From assembly GCF_001447355.1 (NCBI RefSeq), contig NZ_JXBW01000005.1, positions 1-64,000 of the forward strand: 64,000 nt of DNA, given 5' to 3'. Position 1 is the stretch's first letter, and each line of letters starts with the position of its first letter. The notes beneath the pieces are model-generated. The model made no database searches. It had not been told where the DNA came from and was given only the letters and a program-made list of their open reading frames with translations. The position numbers and the translations under genes are program-made. This stretch comes from Alicyclobacillus tolerans (GTDB lineage: Bacteria; Bacillota; Bacilli; Alicyclobacillales; Alicyclobacillaceae). This document shows, one piece after another, positions 59,374-64,000 of the stretch.

Positions 59374-62300
59374 GTGGGCCAAATCAAGAAAACAACCATC
59401 GCGACGCTCATCGCCCTGTCCGCGGCTCTGCCAACAGCCGGTTCCGTAAAGCCAGTGTTCGCTGATGCAAACGGTTCGACACCGTCCATCCAAATTACGT
59501 CGGGAAACGACGCGAGAGCTGGCGTGGCGAGTGACACCCTCACCGTCGCCGTGAGTGGTATGGACATTGTCGGAACCACCCCAGACGTCACCTTGGCAGG
59601 CGCAGACGGCTCGACGCGCAATCTCACGACCGATACAACCGTCGCTGACAATTCGACACTGCATGTCGAATTGCCCATGGGGGACAGTGGTTTAGGTGCG
59701 GGCACGTATACCCTGACAGTCTCTGCTGGTGGCGCCAGCGCATCCGCGACGCTCACCATTGAGCCGTACACCAGCGCAAGCACCACTCAGTGGGACGGTG
59801 TCTACACGGACGATTCTGCAACCTACGTTTCGATCCCCAATCCAAGCCCGGGGCAAAACGTCACCATTCGCGTTCGCGCCTACAGCGGCAATTTGACCAA
59901 AGTCGTACTGAAGGCGTACGACACTGCACAGAGCAAATCGTTTGACGTCGAGATGACGCCGGCGTCGACGTTTGGCCCTTATCAGCTGTGGTCGGCGACT
60001 GTCCCGGCGTCGAATGGAGGTACCATCTATTATCGGTTTGACCTGTATGACGGCAATGACTTCGCTTGTCTTTCCGGCGATGGCCTGCACACAAGCGACG
60101 ACACGAATCAAAACTTCCCCCTCCCCGTAGGCGCTGTGACGCTGTCCACAACCGACGCAAATCCAGGAGACACGGTGACGGCCTCCGACCCCGTCGGGGA
60201 TTTCTCAGGCAGCGGCCAGAGCCAAACGACCGTCAACTTCCTCGACCAGAGCGGGAACATCGTCGCAACGACGACCGGATCAAACGCAAGTTGGTCGAGT
60301 GTCGATTTCACAGTGCCAAAAGATGTCCCCAACGGACTGTACACGGTCGATCTCGATACCACCGCGAAAGACGCGGATGGTGTGACAAACGTCTCGCTGG
60401 ATCGGCAGGTGCCACTTTTGATCGGTCCGGAACCAGCCTGGATGCAGAGCTTTTACCACGACTCGTACAGTTCGTTTTATCGCAGTCCGTTTGGTGCTGT
60501 GGCCACCGGCACACCCGTGACCCTACGCCTGCGTGGACCTGTAGATTTAAAATCGGCGCTCCTTCGGCTATGGGGTGCAAACGGAAGCGAGTCTGAGCTC
60601 GACTTGCCGATGCAGCCACTCGCGATGTCCGCGACGGAGATCGAACAGGCAACCGGCACGCCTGATGCTACACAATACAGTTGGTGGACCGTGACCATCC
60701 CCGCCTCCGATGTGACCACCGCGGGAACAATGTGGTATCAGTTCGCAGGACAATTGGCAAGTGGCCAAACCGTGTACTACGACGACAACGGAAACCAGCT
60801 GGAGGGCCCTGGCCAACCCAGCTTTTCTGCCAGTGGGCCCAGCTATCAGTTATCTGTCTACAACCAAGGATTTACGACACCCGACTGGTTGAAACACGCG
60901 GTTATCTACGAGATTATGCCGGATCGATTCTACAACGGCGACATCGCGAACGACGAAAATCCAAAGACGCAAAAGGGTATCTACACAGATGCCGCTGGTC
61001 AGGAAACGCTGGGCCCTATTCAATTTCATCAAGATTGGAATAGTCAACCGTACGATCCGAATATCCCGGCTTCCAGCGATCCAGCCATTCAGGCCCTGCG
61101 TGGCAACGGTCAGTGGAACATCGACTTTTTCGGGGGCGACCTGAAGGGAATTCAAGATAAGCTCGATTATCTGAAAAGCCTTGGCGTCAATACCCTTTAT
61201 CTCATGCCTGTGTTTGAGGCCGAGTCCAATCATAAATACGACACGGCCGATTACATGAAGATCGATCCGGGGTTTGGCACTGCCCAGGACTGGCTGAACC
61301 TTGCGAAGGCTGCCCATGCAGACGGATTTCACATCCTCCTGGACGGTGTGTTTGAAGACACCGGATCGGACAGCGTGTATTTCAACAAATTCGGCAACAT
61401 GGGCAGCCTTGGCGCCTGGCAGGCCTATATGCAGAATCAACCGAATCTCTCGCCCTACTATAGCTGGTACGAGTGGACCAACAACCCAGCGAATCCTTAC
61501 AACGGCTGGTGGAACAACGACACGTTGCCGCAGACGGATACGAATAACCCGTCATTTCAGCAATTTATTTACGGCGGCAAAGACGCCGTCGCGAAGCATT
61601 GGTTGGCACTTGGCGCTGATGGCTGGCGCCTTGATTCGGCGGACAACAGCAACTACAACGTCACATGGTGGAGCAATTTCCGCAACGCCGTAAAATCGAT
61701 TGATCCGAACGCCGCAATCGTCGGGGAAATATGGAACAACGCGACAAACGACAACGGCACGGACTGGCTCACCGGATCGACCTTCGACAGCGTGATGAAT
61801 TACTCATTTCGCAACGCCGTGATCGACTTTTTCCGTGGAACGTACAACGACGGAAGCGTCCAACATCACGCGGTCGACGCAGCGGGATTCAACCAGGAAC
61901 TGATGCGCCTGTACAGCGAGTATCCTTTGCAGTCGTTCTACGCGATGATGAACCTCGTCGACTCCCAAGATACGATGCGGATTTTGACGGTTCTCGAAAA
62001 CGCGCCCGAGCCAGGCTCCATGAGTGCCTTGCAACAGGCCACCTATCAACCCACGACAGCCGTTCAGCAACTGGGTATCAAGCGCCTAGAGCTCGTGTCT
62101 GACCTGCAGTTTGGCTTCCCGGGCGATCCGACCATCTGGTATGGTGACGAAGCGGGTGTTTCGGGTTACAGTGATCCACTGTCTCGTGACACGTACCCAT
62201 GGGGCCATGAAAATGAGACTCTGCTCAACCACTATCGCTTGCTTGGCGCGATTCGCGCGGCCAACCCTGTGCTGCAAACCGGCACGTTTACGCCCGTTTA

Positions 62301-63120
62301 CGCCCAGGGCGAGGTCTATGCTTTCGCACGCACCATCCAAGGCGGCCAAGACGTATTTGGCAAGCCCGCAGCCGACGCGTCGGCGATTGTGGCACTGAAC
62401 AACCAAGACCAAGCGCAAACCGTGAGCCTTCCGGTTGCGGGCGTGATCGCCAATGGGACGAAACTTCTGGACGAACTCAACGACCAATGGTACACCGTGG
62501 AGAATGGGGCTGTGCAACTGACGTTGGCGCCATACGAAGGTGCTATTCTGGTCACGCCCACAGCGAATCCTGTCGCATACCTGCAGACAATCAATGGGCA
62601 AACCTCGATTGCCTGGACGCCGGTGGCTGGGGCGAACGGATACATGTTGCTCCGACGCGAAGGCGATGTATGGGTGCCCGTGGGTCGCCCGCTTTCGGCG
62701 AACACGCTGTCTGCGCCGGTAACCCAAGGTGCAACCGCCGTCGACTATGCGGTTGTGGCCTTGCCACCCGTGGCACCAGGCGTCGGCCTTAGCTTTGGCC
62801 AAGCGCTACAGGCGGTTACGGTACCGGCAGCATCCCTCGGCCAGCCCCAAGTGCAAGCGGATGTACAGCAGAGCGGGATCGGCCTGCGCATCACACCGGT
62901 GCCAAACGCAACACAATATGTCGTCTATGTACAACAGCCCGATGGATCTTATCAGGCCGTCGCAACTATGGCGGCACATGGCGATGTCCACCTCAGGTTG
63001 CCTGTGGCGCCTGGAACACAGTCCATATCCGTGCGCGTCGCGGCACAAAATGAAGCCGGCCAGGCTGTGACCGATCCGATGGTGATTACGGTCAACCCAT
63101 CCGCCAAAGCACAGCGCTAA
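59374..63120 (+). CDS. Very large secreted GH13 amylase / amylopullulanase-like enzyme
   Basis: The 1248-residue protein starts at GTG after AAAGGGGGA and has a signal peptide cleaved after PVFA (about residue 30). An Ig-like domain, two beta-sandwich regions resembling CBM34/pullulanase modules, a GH13 barrel (about 500-980) and two fibronectin-III-like C-terminal domains follow. Nucleophile D754 lies in GWRLDSAD, acid/base E785 in VGEIWNN and the third carboxylate D866 in VDSQDTMR. The region I His is replaced (DGVFED at 657-662) and the region IV His is Gln (SQD at 864-866). It resembles the acidophilic alpha-amylase of Alicyclobacillus acidocaldarius in size and low charge. Confidence 0.9.
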   Translation: MGQIKKTTIATLIALSAALPTAGSVKPVFADANGSTPSIQITSGNDARAGVASDTLTVAVSGMDIVGTTPDVTLAGADGSTRNLTTDTTVADNSTLHVELPMGDSGLGAGTYTLTVSAGGASASATLTIEPYTSASTTQWDGVYTDDSATYVSIPNPSPGQNVTIRVRAYSGNLTKVVLKAYDTAQSKSFDVEMTPASTFGPYQLWSATVPASNGGTIYYRFDLYDGNDFACLSGDGLHTSDDTNQNFPLPVGAVTLSTTDANPGDTVTASDPVGDFSGSGQSQTTVNFLDQSGNIVATTTGSNASWSSVDFTVPKDVPNGLYTVDLDTTAKDADGVTNVSLDRQVPLLIGPEPAWMQSFYHDSYSSFYRSPFGAVATGTPVTLRLRGPVDLKSALLRLWGANGSESELDLPMQPLAMSATEIEQATGTPDATQYSWWTVTIPASDVTTAGTMWYQFAGQLASGQTVYYDDNGNQLEGPGQPSFSASGPSYQLSVYNQGFTTPDWLKHAVIYEIMPDRFYNGDIANDENPKTQKGIYTDAAGQETLGPIQFHQDWNSQPYDPNIPASSDPAIQALRGNGQWNIDFFGGDLKGIQDKLDYLKSLGVNTLYLMPVFEAESNHKYDTADYMKIDPGFGTAQDWLNLAKAAHADGFHILLDGVFEDTGSDSVYFNKFGNMGSLGAWQAYMQNQPNLSPYYSWYEWTNNPANPYNGWWNNDTLPQTDTNNPSFQQFIYGGKDAVAKHWLALGADGWRLDSADNSNYNVTWWSNFRNAVKSIDPNAAIVGEIWNNATNDNGTDWLTGSTFDSVMNYSFRNAVIDFFRGTYNDGSVQHHAVDAAGFNQELMRLYSEYPLQSFYAMMNLVDSQDTMRILTVLENAPEPGSMSALQQATYQPTTAVQQLGIKRLELVSDLQFGFPGDPTIWYGDEAGVSGYSDPLSRDTYPWGHENETLLNHYRLLGAIRAANPVLQTGTFTPVYAQGEVYAFARTIQGGQDVFGKPAADASAIVALNNQDQAQTVSLPVAGVIANGTKLLDELNDQWYTVENGAVQLTLAPYEGAILVTPTANPVAYLQTINGQTSIAWTPVAGANGYMLLRREGDVWVPVGRPLSANTLSAPVTQGATAVDYAVVALPPVAPGVGLSFGQALQAVTVPAASLGQPQVQADVQQSGIGLRITPVPNATQYVVYVQQPDGSYQAVATMAAHGDVHLRLPVAPGTQSISVRVAAQNEAGQAVTDPMVITVNPSAKAQR

Positions 63121-63133
63121 GCCACATAACAAA

Positions 63134-63172
63134 CAGGGCGCACCTGGTGGTTACTCTCCAGGTTACGCCCTG
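63134..63172. terminator. Bidirectional terminator between amylase and alpha-glucosidase genes
   Basis: CAGGGCG / CGCCCTG with an inner ACCTGG / CCAGGT stem forms a long hairpin. T-rich sequence follows on both strands (TTGTCTTGTCTT and TTTGTTATG), fitting the convergent genes. Confidence 0.85.
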
Positions 63173-63188
63173 TTGTCTTGTCTTCCTA

Positions 63189-64000
63189 TCATGCCAATCT
63201 GTTCAGGCTGACCTCGAAAGACGAGCCGCGGCCGATGGCTTCAGAAACCGTCCCATCGCGCCAGTGCATGCGAATCAGGCACTCCTCGTCCGCCTGCCCA
63301 TAACCATCGTGGGTTGCCTTCGCTCGCACGAGCACATGGTCTGGGTAAAATTCCGCAGTGAGTTTGCGATCCCGATAGCGCCCCTCGCGATAGGCAAACG
63401 TCAACCCGTCGTCCTCATAAAGGCGCCCTACCCCAACTTCGCCCGCCTTACCCTCGTATATTTCCAAGGCCAGTTGACCGGGGCGATTGCTTTCGCCGAG
63501 ATCGACCGGAATGATGGACCCTGCTCGGACAAAAAGCGGTAATGTGGCAAGCGGCGCATCGACCAAGACGTGCCGCCCCCCATCGAGGTGTTCACCCGTC
63601 CAGTAGTTCACCCACGTTCCCGCTGGCAGATAGACGGCTCGACAGCGCAGATCCGGACGACACACTGGCGCGACGAGGATGTCGCATCCGACAAGAAATT
63701 GATCGTCAAGGTTGTAGGTCGCGGGATCGTCAGGATATTCGAGCACCAGCGGCCGCATGATGGGAACGCCTGTTTCACTTGCCTCCCGGAACAACGTGTA
63801 CTGGTATGGCAGGAGTCGATAGCGAAGGCGAATATACTTGCGCACGATGTGCTCAATGTCTTCGCCAAACGACCAGGGCTCCTGACGCAGCGTCTCCAGC
63901 GCGCTGTGGTTGCGGAAAAACGGGAAGAACGCGCCCATCTGGGTCCACCTTGCCAGCAATTCCCCGGTCGTATGATGCGCGAATCCCCCGACGTCCGGGC
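63189..64000 (-). CDS. GH31 alpha-glucosidase, C-terminal part, 5' end beyond the window
   Basis: The frame stays open past the window end, so the catalytic nucleophile region lies outside. The visible 270 residues begin at DVGGF followed by ELLARWTQMGAFFPFFRNHS, the hallmark of GH31 after the acid/base Asp. Then come YRLLPYQYTLFREASETG, MRPLVLEYPDD, FLVGCDILVAPV, LPAGTWVNYWTGE and FVRAGSIIPV. A beta-sandwich C-terminal domain ends the protein. It probably cleaves glucose from maltose or similar sugars released by the neighbouring amylase. No signal peptide can be judged. Confidence 0.9.
   Translation of the reverse strand, partial: PDVGGFAHHTTGELLARWTQMGAFFPFFRNHSALETLRQEPWSFGEDIEHIVRKYIRLRYRLLPYQYTLFREASETGVPIMRPLVLEYPDDPATYNLDDQFLVGCDILVAPVCRPDLRCRAVYLPAGTWVNYWTGEHLDGGRHVLVDAPLATLPLFVRAGSIIPVDLGESNRPGQLALEIYEGKAGEVGVGRLYEDDGLTFAYREGRYRDRKLTAEFYPDHVLVRAKATHDGYGQADEECLIRMHWRDGTVSEAIGRGSSFEVSLNRLA

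Overview
The window looks like a chromosomal segment of a spore-forming, probably acidophilic member of the Alicyclobacillaceae (Firmicutes), moderately GC-rich. The reasons are a Bacillus-like gene order (rpoE, pyrG, spo0F, transaldolase, rho, rpmE, prfA, prmC, spoIIR, ywlC), sporulation and spore-coat genes, Gram-positive ribosome binding sites with many GTG and TTG starts, and large secreted proteins rich in Ser, Thr, Asn and Gln but poor in charge, as is usual for acidophile exoproteins. Genus is an inference; no rRNA or tRNA gene was seen.

Layout. 1-11.4 kb: the end of a mucin-like surface protein, then a long minus-strand block of core genes (translation termination, SpoIIR, L31, Rho, transaldolase, Spo0F, CTP synthase, RNA polymerase delta). 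Compared with Bacillus, fba, murA2/glpX, tdk and argS are missing from it. 11.5-15 kb: an enoyl-CoA hydratase and the 5-oxoprolinase genes pxpABC. 15-21.5 kb: a glycosyltransferase, ywiB, speB, a speE broken by a 37-bp tandem duplication, a class A penicillin-binding protein and an aminotransferase. 21.6-27.8 kb: poorly characterised spore or membrane proteins, moaA, methylglyoxal synthase and an Xaa-Pro peptidase. 28-36.3 kb: PTS-dependent dihydroxyacetone kinase (dhaKLM) and a gluconate module (MFS transporter, gluconate kinase, LacI regulator, 6-phosphogluconate dehydrogenase), with candidate cre and operator sites. 36.6-41 kb: the acetylase branch of lysine/diaminopimelate synthesis (dapH, dapL, a PatA-like aminotransferase), then a ZTP riboswitch in front of a divergent folD. 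41-49.5 kb: a FetAB-type exporter with a FAD monooxygenase, a quinone-reductase-like enzyme, an L,D-transpeptidase, a membrane glycosyltransferase and a PolX-like protein whose polymerase site is destroyed. 49.6-59.1 kb: a spore-crust cluster (CotW-like and two CotX-like proteins) with sigma-K-type promoters, a sporulation-type histidine kinase coupled to a PanE-like reductase, a polar amino-acid ABC transporter, L-asparaginase II and a diguanylate cyclase. 59.2-64 kb: a very large secreted amylase behind a near-consensus cre site, convergent with a GH31 alpha-glucosidase cut by the window end.

Genes with related roles sit together: carbon supply (gluconate, dihydroxyacetone, starch) carries candidate catabolite or LacI-type operators, and the sporulation genes range from the phosphorelay (Spo0F, kinase) through SpoIIR to the outer coat. 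I found no CRISPR array, prophage, insertion sequence or tRNA. The most unusual items are the pseudo-polymerase PolX, the speE duplication, the ZTP-switched divergent FolD, the amylase lacking two catalytic-site histidines, and several very small membrane-protein genes that a length cutoff would miss.
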